This document shows, piece after piece, positions 23,143-29,964 of a DNA stretch of 32,535 nt. A program made the position numbers and the translations under genes. Within the stretch, counting starts at the first letter, position 1, and every line of letters begins with the position of its first letter. Below the pieces are notes generated by a model, which ran no database searches, was not told the origin of the DNA, and saw only the letters and a list, made by a program, of their open reading frames with translations. Source of the stretch: a virus; IMG/VR virus record IMGVR_UViG_3300032323_003300, positions 1-32,535 of that record; one strand, 5' to 3'.

Positions 23143-23298
23143 GTGAAAAAGAAAAAACACGATAAGTTGGTTAAAGATTACGATAAACAAAAAGAAAAAC
23201 ATCTTGAAAAATTAGCTACACAAAAGCTAAAAAATCAAGATAAAATGGACCACTTACGTACAAAATACATTGACACAGACTTTTTAAAATTATTTTAA
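23143..23298 (+). CDS. small Lys-rich protein, 51 aa, GTG start
   Basis: A GTG at 23143 opens 51 codons to a TAA at 23296-23298, filling the gap before the 23301 gene, which starts two bases later. The product is highly charged and probably one long helix (KDYDKQKEKHLEKLATQKLK). The GTG follows an ATAAAG context like the leaders of nearby ATG genes. No function assigned. It is supported by close packing and coding-like composition, but it is short. Confidence 0.55.
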   Translation: MKKKKHDKLVKDYDKQKEKHLEKLATQKLKNQDKMDHLRTKYIDTDFLKLF

Positions 23299-23300
23299 TT

Positions 23301-23606
23301 ATGGCAGGAGAAATTACAGTCAATACCCAGGATGAATTCCAGGAGATGATTGATAGAAAAGATTTTAGAATAGCTAAGGCAATTGTTGAATCTATTTTAG
23401 AAAATATAAGTACTAAAAAACGTAACATTCATATTTTATCTGTAGCTTGTGTTGAGGATAATGCAATATATGACTTAACATTGGATAGAAAATTCTTTGT
23501 TGATACATTAGAGGAAAACTTAAAATACTTTATTGAGCAAGAAAGATATGAACAATGTCAAGAAATAGTAAATGCTATTAATAAATTGAAAGAAAAATCC
23601 AAGTAA
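23301..23606 (+). CDS. hypothetical protein, 101 aa
   Basis: A 101-residue acidic protein, mostly helical, with a central beta segment (KRNIHILSVACVEDNAIYDL). The two halves have helical repeats rich in Glu and Ile. I see no known domain. It is followed by a 48-base gap that holds a promoter, so it ends its transcription unit. Confidence 0.8.
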   Translation: MAGEITVNTQDEFQEMIDRKDFRIAKAIVESILENISTKKRNIHILSVACVEDNAIYDLTLDRKFFVDTLEENLKYFIEQERYEQCQEIVNAINKLKEKSK

Positions 23607-23607
23607 G

Positions 23608-23639
23608 CTTGGTCATTTCAAATTCATTTATTATATTTC
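23608..23639 (+). promoter_or_regulatory. Bacteroidota-type promoter before the lysis-like genes
   Basis: CTTG (23608-23611), a 20 bp spacer and TATATTTC (23632-23639), starting two bases after the stop of the 23301 gene. The ATG at 23655 follows in an AATAAGTTATG context. It would drive the membrane protein and the transglycosylase. Confidence 0.65.
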
Positions 23640-23654
23640 CAACAAAAATAAGTT

Positions 23655-23972
23655 ATGAAAAATTTAATCACAGAAGAATTCAAGGAAAAATTCAAACTAG
23701 CGTTTACTCGCTTTATGAACATTATCATCGTTAGTTCAACTTTGATTGCTGGTTTTGGTCTAGGTTATTACTTCCAGGAATTGAGAATGAAACCTAAAGC
23801 CGTTAATGAAACTATCCTAAACAAGGAAGTTAGAATTGCAATCGATTCAGAAGATAAACTGATTATGATGGATCGTAAGACTGGAGGTTATACTATTTAC
23901 TCTGATTCTATTGGTAGAATTATTTTTAAAATGTATGCTTCTAAAATTGCTAGTCCTGTAGTAACTAAATAA
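23655..23972 (+). CDS. single-pass membrane protein, 105 aa
   Basis: A 105-residue protein with a basic N-terminal helix and one hydrophobic segment at about residues 20-41 (FMNIIIVSSTLIAGFGLGYY). The remaining 60 residues form a polar domain that is probably periplasmic. It lies two bases before the transglycosylase gene and behind its own promoter. Position and topology would fit a partner in lysis, such as a spanin or holin accessory, but no such family is recognised. Confidence 0.8.
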   Translation: MKNLITEEFKEKFKLAFTRFMNIIIVSSTLIAGFGLGYYFQELRMKPKAVNETILNKEVRIAIDSEDKLIMMDRKTGGYTIYSDSIGRIIFKMYASKIASPVVTK

Positions 23973-23974
23973 TT

Positions 23975-24508
23975 ATGGGTATTTTCGCTAAATTAAAACA
24001 CTGGTATTTAATCATTATCCTAGGTATTATAGGATTAATGTATTTTAATATTAATCAAAGATTAGATTACTTTGAAGAACGTTTAGATTTAGCTGATGGA
24101 ACTATTTCACTCCAGATGTATGAATCAATTGAACACTGGAGTGATAGTTTCGATATTCCTAAGCACATTGCTTATAATGTTGCTTATTTAGAAACTCGTT
24201 ATCAAGGACCGTTTCATTTTGATTATAATCCATATCAAAAATCATCAGCAGGAGCAGTAGGACCTATGCAGATTATTACTCGTTGGGCTAGACCTTATGT
24301 TAGAAAACGTTTAAGTGAAAAAGAATTAAAAACTAATATTGATTTAAATGTTAAAATTAGTATGCAAATGCTCCGTAAATGGTATTCAATTCATCATGAT
24401 TGGACATTAGCTTGTGGTGCTTATAATTCAGGTAGTCCAATTAGAAATAGTTATGCTGTTTATGCTACTACTAATAAAGATTATAAAAATAAATGGGAAA
24501 GACTTTAA
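23975..24508 (+). CDS. membrane-anchored lytic transglycosylase (SLT fold)
   Basis: A 177-residue protein. Residues 10-24 form a transmembrane anchor (WYLIIILGIIGLMYF). The catalytic domain has Glu73 in VAYLETRY, the GAVGPMQI motif at 93-100 and an ACGAYNSG motif near 145-152, all typical of the Slt70/lysozyme-like family, which cleaves the MurNAc-GlcNAc bond of peptidoglycan to an anhydro product. The signal-anchor form suggests action on the periplasmic face, for host lysis or local wall opening. It is probably transcribed with the preceding membrane protein. Confidence 0.9.
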   Translation: MGIFAKLKHWYLIIILGIIGLMYFNINQRLDYFEERLDLADGTISLQMYESIEHWSDSFDIPKHIAYNVAYLETRYQGPFHFDYNPYQKSSAGAVGPMQIITRWARPYVRKRLSEKELKTNIDLNVKISMQMLRKWYSIHHDWTLACGAYNSGSPIRNSYAVYATTNKDYKNKWERL

Positions 24509-24526
24509 TCATAAAGCCATGTATGT

Positions 24527-24688
24527 ATGAGCATGGCAGCAGCAAAATCTAAAAAAACATCAATAAGTGCTTCAACACTTTACAAAGAAAAACCAAAAAA
24601 ATCTAGAAAAGGTATTCACGCAAAAACAAAAATGTCAAAAAATAAAAATTCAAAAAATTATACAAAAATATCAGTAGGACAAGGTTAA
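24527..24688 (+). CDS. small basic protein, 53 aa
   Basis: ATG 24527 opens 53 codons to the TAA at 24686-24688. The protein is strongly basic (KKPKKSRKGIHAKTKMSKN) and ends ISVGQG. It has the look of short Lys-rich conserved phage proteins, probably nucleic-acid binding or disordered. Nearby upstream ATGs (24519, 24523) end within a few codons. No function assigned. Confidence 0.65.
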   Translation: MSMAAAKSKKTSISASTLYKEKPKKSRKGIHAKTKMSKNKNSKNYTKISVGQG

Positions 24689-24697
24689 TTAAAGTTT

Positions 24698-24835
24698 ATG
24701 AGCAAAACAAGTAACAATCAAAAATTGGAAGTTCTGAAGATTTGGTTAGATGATCTAAAGAAAAATCACAAAATTAGAAAACAACAACAAAAGAAATCAT
24801 CAAAATGGCTAGAAGAGCTAGAATATGACAATTGA
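24698..24835 (+). CDS. small charged helical protein, 45 aa
   Basis: ATG 24698, in an AAAGTTTATG context, opens 45 codons to the TGA at 24833-24835. The protein is basic and Gln/Lys-rich in the middle (KNHKIRKQQQKKSSKW) with amphipathic ends. It overlaps the next gene by 11 bases. No family recognised. Confidence 0.6.
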   Translation: MSKTSNNQKLEVLKIWLDDLKKNHKIRKQQQKKSSKWLEELEYDN

Positions 24836-24989
24836 TGATAGTGCAATAGAATTTTTTGATAGCATGCCCGATGATTTACTAATAAAATTAGCATTAAATG
24901 ATTGGTTTGCTTTACAAAGAATATGTACAGCACTAGCTCTAGATATACAATTACTTAAAGAAGAAAAAAAGAGAGATTTGGATTCCTGA
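24825..24989 (+). CDS. small acidic helical protein, 54 aa
   Basis: ATG 24825 opens 54 codons to the TGA at 24987-24989. It has an acidic N-terminus (TIDDSAIEFFDSMPDDLL) and then a helical, leucine-rich region. The last codons carry the terminator-like hairpin and the -33 box of the next promoter, an extreme overlap of coding and regulatory sequence. No function assigned. Confidence 0.6.
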   Translation: MTIDDSAIEFFDSMPDDLLIKLALNDWFALQRICTALALDIQLLKEEKKRDLDS

Positions 24990-24996
24990 ATCTCTC
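24971..24996 (+). terminator. terminator-like hairpin ahead of a promoter
   Basis: GAGAGATT (24971-24978) pairs with AATCTCTC (24989-24996) over a 10-base loop. The stem covers the last codons and stop of the 24825 gene. Only two T follow (TTCG), so it would be a weak intrinsic terminator or an RNA-processing stem. It overlaps the -33 box of the promoter at 24977. Confidence 0.5.
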
Positions 24997-25008
24997 TTCG
25001 TATATTCA
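24977..25008 (+). promoter_or_regulatory. Bacteroidota-type promoter
   Basis: TTTG (24977-24980), a 20 bp spacer, TATATTCA (25001-25008). The ATG at 25025 follows in AATAAAGGTTATG. The spacer ends in TTCG, the same as the promoter at 28232. It drives the SWIM protein gene and probably those that follow. Confidence 0.75.
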
Positions 25009-25024
25009 TGTCATAATAAAGGTT

Positions 25025-25489
25025 ATGGCATTACACGAAGTAATAGAAAAACACAAAGTAAGTATTTTAGGTCAAGAAATTACTTACACTAACAAATTTA
25101 TTAAATATACTAAAGGTACTAGTTATGGTTTTAAACCACAATCTAGTTTAATTAGTCATGCTAGTAGATTATTTAAGTATGAATTTGAACATGCTTATTT
25201 ATCTCCTGCTTTATTTATTAATTCTAAAGGTGATAAGTATATGGTACCAAGTTGGATTAAAGTACATCCTGAAACTACTTTAGCTGATATTGAAGTAATT
25301 AGACCAGTTAAAAAAGTAGAAGCACCAATAGAAAAAAATAGTTGGAAATTTGAATCATCAAGTGAAAAAGGTTTGTTTTATACTGTTAGACAAAATGGTA
25401 ATAAATTAACTTGTACTTGTAGTGGTATGTGGAGAGCTAAAGATAAACGTTGTAAACATATTAAAGAAGTAGAACAAAAATTAAAGTAA
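25025..25489 (+). CDS. SWIM zinc-finger protein, 154 aa
   Basis: A 154-residue protein. The C-terminus carries a SWIM motif, CxC-x10-CxH: Cys130, Cys132, Cys143 and His145 (TCTCSGMW...RCKHIKEVE). SWIM fingers bind DNA or protein. The N-terminal hundred residues are beta-rich and unassigned, with a Tyr/Ser/Phe-rich segment (KGTSYGFKPQSSLISHASRL). It has its own strong promoter and ends in a TAATG junction with the next gene. Confidence 0.85.
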   Translation: MALHEVIEKHKVSILGQEITYTNKFIKYTKGTSYGFKPQSSLISHASRLFKYEFEHAYLSPALFINSKGDKYMVPSWIKVHPETTLADIEVIRPVKKVEAPIEKNSWKFESSSEKGLFYTVRQNGNKLTCTCSGMWRAKDKRCKHIKEVEQKLK

Positions 25490-25707
25490 TGATAACAACT
25501 AAACGTCCTAAAAAAGATAAAATCGAAATCGATTTATTAGGTCCTGAAGGTAATGCTTTTGCTTTATTAGGTATTGCTAAGGATTTGTGTCATAAAACAG
25601 GTATCGAATGGGAAACTGTTAAAAATGAAATGACAAGTAGTGATTATGAAAACCTTATTCAAGTAATGGATAAGTATTTTGGAGATTTTATTATAATGTA
25701 CAGATAA
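25489..25707 (+). CDS. hypothetical protein, 72 aa
   Basis: A 72-residue protein with KIEIDLLGPEGNAFALLGIAK followed by helices and YFGDFIIMYR at the end. I recognise the pattern of a conserved small phage protein (GPEGNAFALLG...YFGDF) but know no function. It is joined to both neighbours by single-base TAATG junctions. Confidence 0.8.
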   Translation: MITTKRPKKDKIEIDLLGPEGNAFALLGIAKDLCHKTGIEWETVKNEMTSSDYENLIQVMDKYFGDFIIMYR

Positions 25708-26123
25708 TGGCTGAAAGAGGTAGACCAAAAGAAACACCAACAGTTCAACTTGATAAGTGGACTAGAGAATTTTATGAAGTACCAACTAAACCTGAATTAG
25801 GTTGGAAAATGGTTTGGCACTATGATATGGATAAAAATGTAAGTGGCCCTTATAAAACAGAAATGACATATCCTAAAGGCTACAAACATGAAAAAGTTAA
25901 AGCCGATAAAGGTAAAGCATATAATGGACAACCTGTAGTAATGGTATTTAAAACCTCAGATCGTTCAAATGCTAAAACTAAAATGAAAGTATGGAACAAT
26001 GAAAACATCGACTACATCATTTCAGCTCCAACATTACCAGGTGTACCTGATAATGCTATTGTTTTAGAATGTGGTGTTGGTGAGGGATTTATTGATTCTT
26101 TTAAATCTAAATACAAATTATAA
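25707..26123 (+). CDS. hypothetical protein, 138 aa
   Basis: A 138-residue, beta-rich protein with many Lys, Tyr, Trp and Pro (ELGWKMVWHYDMDKNVSGPY). It lacks a recognisable catalytic motif; VLECGVGEGFIDSF near the end resembles neither a SAM nor an NTP site convincingly. It follows the 72-residue gene by TAATG and ends 12 bases before the next gene. Confidence 0.8.
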   Translation: MAERGRPKETPTVQLDKWTREFYEVPTKPELGWKMVWHYDMDKNVSGPYKTEMTYPKGYKHEKVKADKGKAYNGQPVVMVFKTSDRSNAKTKMKVWNNENIDYIISAPTLPGVPDNAIVLECGVGEGFIDSFKSKYKL

Positions 26124-26135
26124 TATTTATCATAT

Positions 26136-26837
26136 ATGGGAACTAGAGCTCTTATTGGTTATTTAGATACAGATGGTGATCTAAAATTAACCTCAACATA
26201 TAACCATTATGATGGTTATCCTTCAAATTTAGGTGTTGGTTTAGAAAATTTTTATAATAGTGATGCTAAAGCAGAAGAAATTGCTAATGTAGGATATATT
26301 TCATATTTAAATAGTGAAACAGGTGAAATTGAATCTGTAAACCGTCAATCACCTAAAGTAACTAAATTACCTGATGATTTTAATGAAGCTATGATGGCAA
26401 TAGCAGAAAAAATTGATTCTGTTGGTGGTGATTATGGTTATATTTGGGATAATGAAAATGAGGAATGGATTACTGTTGATAATGAAGGTATTAGATCAAT
26501 GACCACAGATTTAGAAATGGCTTTAGCTCATTTAAAAGGTAAATTTGGTATTTTACCTGATCAACCAGAACAAACTATGGAAAATAAAAAAGAAGTAAAA
26601 GAAGGTTACTATGGTACCACTAATGTAGAAAACTACATTCAAACCATAGGATATGAATCATTTGAAGATTTTTTCAATGACAATCCAGGTGGTGAAACCG
26701 CTTTAATTAATTGGATTGAAAGTGTTCCTGATTTTAGAAAAAAGCTTATGCGTCAAGGAATGTTGGATAACAATGAAGAAGAAATTGAAGAAAATTTTAT
26801 CAATAGAATGAAATACAGAGCAGGTATTATAAAATAA
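26136..26837 (+). CDS. hypothetical protein, 233 aa, two-part
   Basis: The N-terminal half (MGTRALIGYLDTDGDLKLTS, YNHYDGYPSNLGVGLENFYN) is a Gly/Tyr/Asp-rich domain seen in other phage proteins of unknown role. A linker near residues 140-155 (PEQTMENKKEVKEGYY) leads to a helical C-terminal half (DFFNDNPGGETALINWIESV). The domain division is inferred from composition. It is followed after one base by the first of two genes with LxE-type N-termini. Confidence 0.8.
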   Translation: MGTRALIGYLDTDGDLKLTSTYNHYDGYPSNLGVGLENFYNSDAKAEEIANVGYISYLNSETGEIESVNRQSPKVTKLPDDFNEAMMAIAEKIDSVGGDYGYIWDNENEEWITVDNEGIRSMTTDLEMALAHLKGKFGILPDQPEQTMENKKEVKEGYYGTTNVENYIQTIGYESFEDFFNDNPGGETALINWIESVPDFRKKLMRQGMLDNNEEEIEENFINRMKYRAGIIK

Positions 26838-26838
26838 T

Positions 26839-27375
26839 ATGGATAAATTTGATTTAAAAAAATATTTAGTAGAAACTAAAGCAACCACTCAATCACGTTT
26901 GAGTGAAGCTTTACCCGGTCAAATGGGAGCAGTATCTTCCGCTACTAAAAATATTAAATCACCATCCGGAGATTCACCCTCAGATAAACCTGATGAATTT
27001 TCATTATCCATCTTAGTTAACCCACTGTATAAAAGGTATGCTAACTACAATTATAAATTAAAAGATGTAGAATTTGAAAAACCAAAAGTAAAAGAAGGAT
27101 TCTTATCTAATATATTCAGTAGTAGCCCTACCATCAAATTCATATTCAACAAAGTATCAGATGGTAAAGAAGCAACAATGCAAATAAAACTTAAAGGTGA
27201 TAATTTTGTATTAAATAACTCTTCGACATCAAGTGAAGAAGTAGGTACTATACCTGATAGTGGTGAGGCTACTAAGTTTATAAATTATCTATTAGGACAA
27301 TCCGAATGGAAAGATGATTTAAGTAAATCATTTGAAAATATCAAAGATAAATTAACACCTGAATCTTTTAAATAA
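26839..27375 (+). CDS. unknown protein with capsid-targeting-like N-terminus, 178 aa
   Basis: A 178-residue protein. Its N-terminus (DKFDLKKYLVE, then SRLSE at 19-23) has two L-x-E sites, Leu10-Val-Glu12 and Leu21-Ser-Glu23, like those cut by the T4 prohead protease (consensus I/L-x-E). The 27386 protein has the same pattern, including QSRL. The body is Ser/Lys-rich and beta-prone (IKFIFNKVSDGKEATMQIKL). In T4, internal head proteins carry such a cleaved sequence that leads them into the prohead. Injection with the DNA is a possibility, not shown. Confidence 0.83.
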   Translation: MDKFDLKKYLVETKATTQSRLSEALPGQMGAVSSATKNIKSPSGDSPSDKPDEFSLSILVNPLYKRYANYNYKLKDVEFEKPKVKEGFLSNIFSSSPTIKFIFNKVSDGKEATMQIKLKGDNFVLNNSSTSSEEVGTIPDSGEATKFINYLLGQSEWKDDLSKSFENIKDKLTPESFK

Positions 27376-27385
27376 AAATAAATAA

Positions 27386-28030
27386 ATGAAAAAAGCAGAT
27401 AATTTTGACGCAAAACAATGGTTAGTTGAAAATAAAATCACTTTCCAATCTCGTTTAAATGAAGATTTAACATCACAAATAGCAGCATTACCTGATTTCG
27501 AAACATCTCCAGACACAGAAGAAGCTACATTAATAGTTGGTAACTATGCTGTTGTTCACTATGATCAAACCGATGAAGGAGGTGAAGACATGTATGTAGT
27601 ATGGGACAATACTAGAGACCAAGACGAAATAGGTTCATATGATGATGAACCCGAATTCGAATCAGAAGATCCAGCTGAAGTAGCTGCCTTTCTTAAATCA
27701 AAGAATAACAATGTTGATGAAAGCTACTATGCTATGTTAGGTGGGTCAAGCCCCCTTTCAGATACAGCAATGAAAACTAAAATAGTTGAGCCTGTTCTAG
27801 GTCCAAACTTTGAGACTGTGAAGATGTTTAAAGATAGCAACCTTAATCCTATATATAAGCAACTTGAGGCCAAGTTTCCTAGAGAAATAATAGATAAATG
27901 GAAGCTTTTATATCGCTCAGATAGCTACCAAGGATATGCTAAACTATCTCCTGATGGGAAAGTTATTAAAGCAGCAATATTAGATGATGGTGGAGTTTCA
28001 GGAGTTTTTTATGTAAAATCTGGAAATTGA
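27386..28030 (+). CDS. unknown protein with capsid-targeting-like N-terminus, 214 aa
   Basis: A 214-residue protein. The N-terminus (NFDAKQWLVE, then QSRLNE) repeats that of the upstream neighbour, with Leu13-Val-Glu15 and Leu24-Asn-Glu26 as candidate prohead protease sites. The middle is very acidic (EEATLIVGNYAVVHYDQTDE, DDEPEFESEDPAEV) and the end is beta-rich (DSYQGYAKLSPDGKVIKAAI). The rest does not resemble its neighbour, so the shared part looks like a transferable leader. The region after about 27760 has slightly different codon use. Followed by a terminator/promoter unit. Confidence 0.83.
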   Translation: MKKADNFDAKQWLVENKITFQSRLNEDLTSQIAALPDFETSPDTEEATLIVGNYAVVHYDQTDEGGEDMYVVWDNTRDQDEIGSYDDEPEFESEDPAEVAAFLKSKNNNVDESYYAMLGGSSPLSDTAMKTKIVEPVLGPNFETVKMFKDSNLNPIYKQLEAKFPREIIDKWKLLYRSDSYQGYAKLSPDGKVIKAAILDDGGVSGVFYVKSGN

Positions 28031-28065
28031 ATTAAATAATTTAGAACAATTCTAAATGAAAGAAA

Positions 28066-28084
28066 GGGGTGGCTTCGTCACCCC
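28066..28084 (+). terminator. strong intrinsic terminator hairpin with CUUCG loop
   Basis: GGGGTGG (28066-28072) pairs with TCACCCC (28078-28084), six Watson-Crick pairs and one G-T, around a CTTCG loop. GAAA upstream and TTTC downstream extend the pairing across a 2-base bulge, so it could act in both directions. It is the most GC-rich structure in the window and lies 35 bases after the 27386 gene. It overlaps the next promoter. Confidence 0.75.
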
Positions 28085-28099
28085 TCTTTCGTATATTTA
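28068..28099 (+). promoter_or_regulatory. promoter embedded in the terminator hairpin
   Basis: TATATTTA (28092-28099) follows the terminator stem directly. A -33 box at the standard 20 bp distance would be GGTG (28068-28071), inside the stem, keeping only the TG of the consensus. The ATG at 28104 lies four bases after the -7 box. The -7 box is convincing; the -33 is weak. Confidence 0.5.
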
Positions 28100-28103
28100 C
28101 GAC

Positions 28104-28244
28104 ATGATGAAAGAGCAAGACAAATTTAATGGTTTATCAAGAGGTCAAGTTAAACAAATCATTAGACGTAATATGATTACTCGAGTAAAATCAAGTAAAA
28201 AGGTTTACGATAGAAAGAAAGAAAAAAGAAATTTGGAATTCTGA
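28104..28244 (+). CDS. small basic protein, 46 aa
   Basis: ATG 28104 gives 46 residues, strongly basic (KQIIRRNMITRVKSSKKVY). An in-frame ATG at 28056 would put the terminator hairpin inside the gene, so I prefer 28104, which is right behind the -7 box and would make the transcript leaderless. ATG 28107 is an alternative. No function assigned; charge suggests nucleic-acid binding. Confidence 0.6.
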   Translation: MMKEQDKFNGLSRGQVKQIIRRNMITRVKSSKKVYDRKKEKRNLEF

Positions 28245-28263
28245 GGAAGGGTTCGTATATTCA
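28232..28263 (+). promoter_or_regulatory. Bacteroidota-type promoter, conserved leader copy 1
   Basis: TTTG (28232-28235), a 20 bp spacer, TATATTCA (28256-28263). From 28254 to the ATG at 28285 the sequence matches 29965-29996 at 31 of 32 positions. The -33 box lies in the last codons of the 28104 gene. Confidence 0.75.
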
Positions 28264-28282
28264 CGGTATAGAAATAAAGGTT

Positions 28283-28462
28283 ATGGCAAATTTAGAAAAT
28301 ATTAAAAGAGCAATTGAGTTACAAAAATTATCAAATCACCAAATTGATATGTTAGGTGAAGCTGATGAAGTGATTGTGGATGAAATGTTAGAATTAGTTG
28401 ATAGTTTTAATTTAGAAGATTGTGCAATGTTTATGCAATTGTGGGAGGAAGAAGGATTATGA
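28283..28462 (+). CDS. small acidic helical protein, 59 aa
   Basis: ATG 28283 opens 59 codons to the TGA at 28460-28462. The protein is acidic and almost wholly helical (DEVIVDEMLELVDSFNLEDC), with Met-rich ends. It follows a strong promoter and starts in AAAGGTTATG, which supports it despite its size. It overlaps a 21-codon frame by ATGA. No function assigned. Confidence 0.7.
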   Translation: MANLENIKRAIELQKLSNHQIDMLGEADEVIVDEMLELVDSFNLEDCAMFMQLWEEEGL

Positions 28463-28524
28463 TAATAACAATAGTGATAGCAACAGCTTGGACAGGATGG
28501 ACAATTTACGTATTAAAAAAATAA
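28459..28524 (+). CDS. possible 21-residue membrane microprotein
   Basis: ATG 28459 overlaps the previous stop as ATGA and opens 21 codons to TAA at 28522-28524. The product is one hydrophobic segment (IITIVIATAWTGWTIYV) with a Leu-Lys-Lys end, as expected of a single-pass inner-membrane peptide. It fits the overlap pattern of the operon. At this length it could also be chance. Confidence 0.35.
   Translation: MIITIVIATAWTGWTIYVLKK
28487..28518 (+). promoter_or_regulatory. possible weak promoter
   Basis: CTTG (28487-28490), a 20 bp spacer ending TTTACG, then TATTAAAA (28511-28518), before an ATAAAAGTTATG start at 28530. The spacing fits but the -7 box agrees with the consensus only in its first bases. 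Confidence 0.35.
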
Positions 28525-28529
28525 AAGTT

Positions 28530-28757
28530 ATGAAAAAAACAAATGTAGTTACCCCAATGTGGGAAAAATGTCAAGCAATTCTTAAATCTGGTGATTTGGA
28601 ACTTGCCGATAATAAATTAATGGAATTGGTTTGGAAATTAGCCGATTATTCAATGTTGGGTTACAAAGATGCCGATGTAATCGAGGGTGTTAAGCTCGAA
28701 ACATGGAAAGAACGTGTTTGGTTTGCAATTGAAAATGCTGGTTTACTACCCGAATAA
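28530..28757 (+). CDS. hypothetical protein, 75 aa
   Basis: A 75-residue helical protein (MWEKCQAILKSGDLELADNK, then YKDADVIEGVKLETWKERVW). I chose ATG 28530, in the ATAAAAGTTATG context shared by other genes here; upstream in-frame sequence overlaps other genes and is low-complexity Asn/Asp. No domain recognised. The next gene starts three bases after its stop. Confidence 0.75.
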   Translation: MKKTNVVTPMWEKCQAILKSGDLELADNKLMELVWKLADYSMLGYKDADVIEGVKLETWKERVWFAIENAGLLPE

Positions 28758-28760
28758 GTT

Positions 28761-29072
28761 ATGAGCGAAAAAAGAGGTTTAACAGGTAAATTGATTTATG
28801 ATTTTAATACTGCCAAAGCAGTATATATCAAAAACAAAGATGGTAGATTCGTTAGAATTACCGAACGTGATTTTAGATCATATAATGGTGATCGTTGGAT
28901 ATTTGAAAAAGTAAATGGTGAATGGCAATATACACCATATGAAGGACCTATTTACTTTCACAACACAAATAGAAAATGTAAACAGCCTATTGGTGAAGGT
29001 AAAATCCAATACATGAGTAATAAACCTTGGGTTTCGGTAAGACGTCCTCATGAAAGATACTTGGAGGATTGA
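28761..29072 (+). CDS. hypothetical protein, 103 aa
   Basis: A 103-residue basic protein, beta-rich and with many aromatics (GRFVRITERDFRSYNGDRWI, NGEWQYTPYEGPIYFHN). It ends in an Arg-rich tail. No family recognised. Starts in AATAAGTTATG after a three-base gap. Confidence 0.8.
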   Translation: MSEKRGLTGKLIYDFNTAKAVYIKNKDGRFVRITERDFRSYNGDRWIFEKVNGEWQYTPYEGPIYFHNTNRKCKQPIGEGKIQYMSNKPWVSVRRPHERYLED

Positions 29073-29083
29073 TATTTATTTTC

Positions 29084-29272
29084 ATGACTAATGAAGAATT
29101 AATTGAAGAATTGTACCACAAAGCTCATATAAAGGGTTTCTTTAATGAGTTACACGAAAAAGTAGACGAACTAAACAAAAAATTTAAATTTAAATGTAGA
29201 CACGAGATGGTCCGAACAGCTTACGACGAACTTAAAAAAATTAAGCTTGCTTCACCTACCTCACACTCTTAA
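29084..29272 (+). CDS. hypothetical protein, 62 aa
   Basis: A 62-residue basic helical protein (NEELIEELYHKAHIKGFFNE, RHEMVRTAYDELKKIK). I chose ATG 29084; an in-frame TTG at 29069 would overlap the preceding stop and add five hydrophobic residues. It is reminiscent of small phage regulatory or DNA-binding proteins, with no assigned function. A 20-base AT-rich gap separates it from the SGNH gene. Confidence 0.7.
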   Translation: MTNEELIEELYHKAHIKGFFNELHEKVDELNKKFKFKCRHEMVRTAYDELKKIKLASPTSHS

Positions 29273-29292
29273 TCCATATATACAAATATACA

Positions 29293-29964
29293 ATGAAAAT
29301 AAAAGATTATGTTATGTTAATGGCCGCTAGCCTGTTTTTAGGTTGGTTGTTTGCCTCGTTTCACAACCCAATAGCCCCACAACCGGTTCTACAAGACACG
29401 CTACCAAAAGTAGACACACCAACAACTATAAATGTAAACGGTAAAACAGCCCTATTTATAGGAGATTCACACACGGCCAACCACGGGTTTGGTTGGCAAT
29501 TACAAGTATGCCAAGCGGTAGGATTCAAAATGATAAATGCCTCGGTAGGTGGTAAAACCACTTATTGGATGATAAACGAGGGGGTATATAGGATTAACGA
29601 TAAGATTGATTATTGTTTTGTATACGGAGGGGCAAACGATATGTATAGCTCTATTTCACCGCAAGCCGCAGTTGAAAACATTAAAGGTATAGCCCGAATT
29701 TGTAACGGTCATGGGGTAAAATGTATAGTAATTACTGGGTTTGATCCGGTTAAGTGTACTAGAACTAAGAACCCTAATTATGCCAGAAAATATGCTATGT
29801 TGCAACAGCTCCTGTTGACACAGGATATTGAGGGGGCTACCGTAGTGGACACTAGGGTAGTGGAGAGATTGGATTGTTGGGATGATTTGTGTCATATGAA
29901 TAAAACAGGGCATACAAAGATTGCAAGAAAAGTGATAAAAGATTTGGCTTTGCAGAGGATCTAA
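29293..29964 (+). CDS. SGNH/GDSL-type hydrolase, exported or membrane-anchored
   Basis: A 223-residue protein. An N-terminal hydrophobic segment (MLMAASLFLGWLFASF, about 8-23) acts as a signal or anchor, followed by a Pro/Thr-rich linker. The catalytic blocks are complete: Gly57-Asp58-Ser59-His60, Gly86-Gly87 (VGGKTT), Gly113-Ala-Asn115-Asp116, and Asp198-x2-His201 (DDLCHMNKTGH). SGNH enzymes hydrolyse esters, often O-acetyl groups on polysaccharides or peptidoglycan. Codon use is much richer in G and C than in neighbours (CCG, GCC, CGG, GGG), which suggests recent acquisition. It could modify the host envelope. Confidence 0.9.
   Translation: MKIKDYVMLMAASLFLGWLFASFHNPIAPQPVLQDTLPKVDTPTTINVNGKTALFIGDSHTANHGFGWQLQVCQAVGFKMINASVGGKTTYWMINEGVYRINDKIDYCFVYGGANDMYSSISPQAAVENIKGIARICNGHGVKCIVITGFDPVKCTRTKNPNYARKYAMLQQLLLTQDIEGATVVDTRVVERLDCWDDLCHMNKTGHTKIARKVIKDLALQRI

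Noticed and set aside
28056-28103. ATG at 28056 as the start of the small basic gene
   Set aside because: It would place the terminator hairpin and the -7 box inside the coding sequence.
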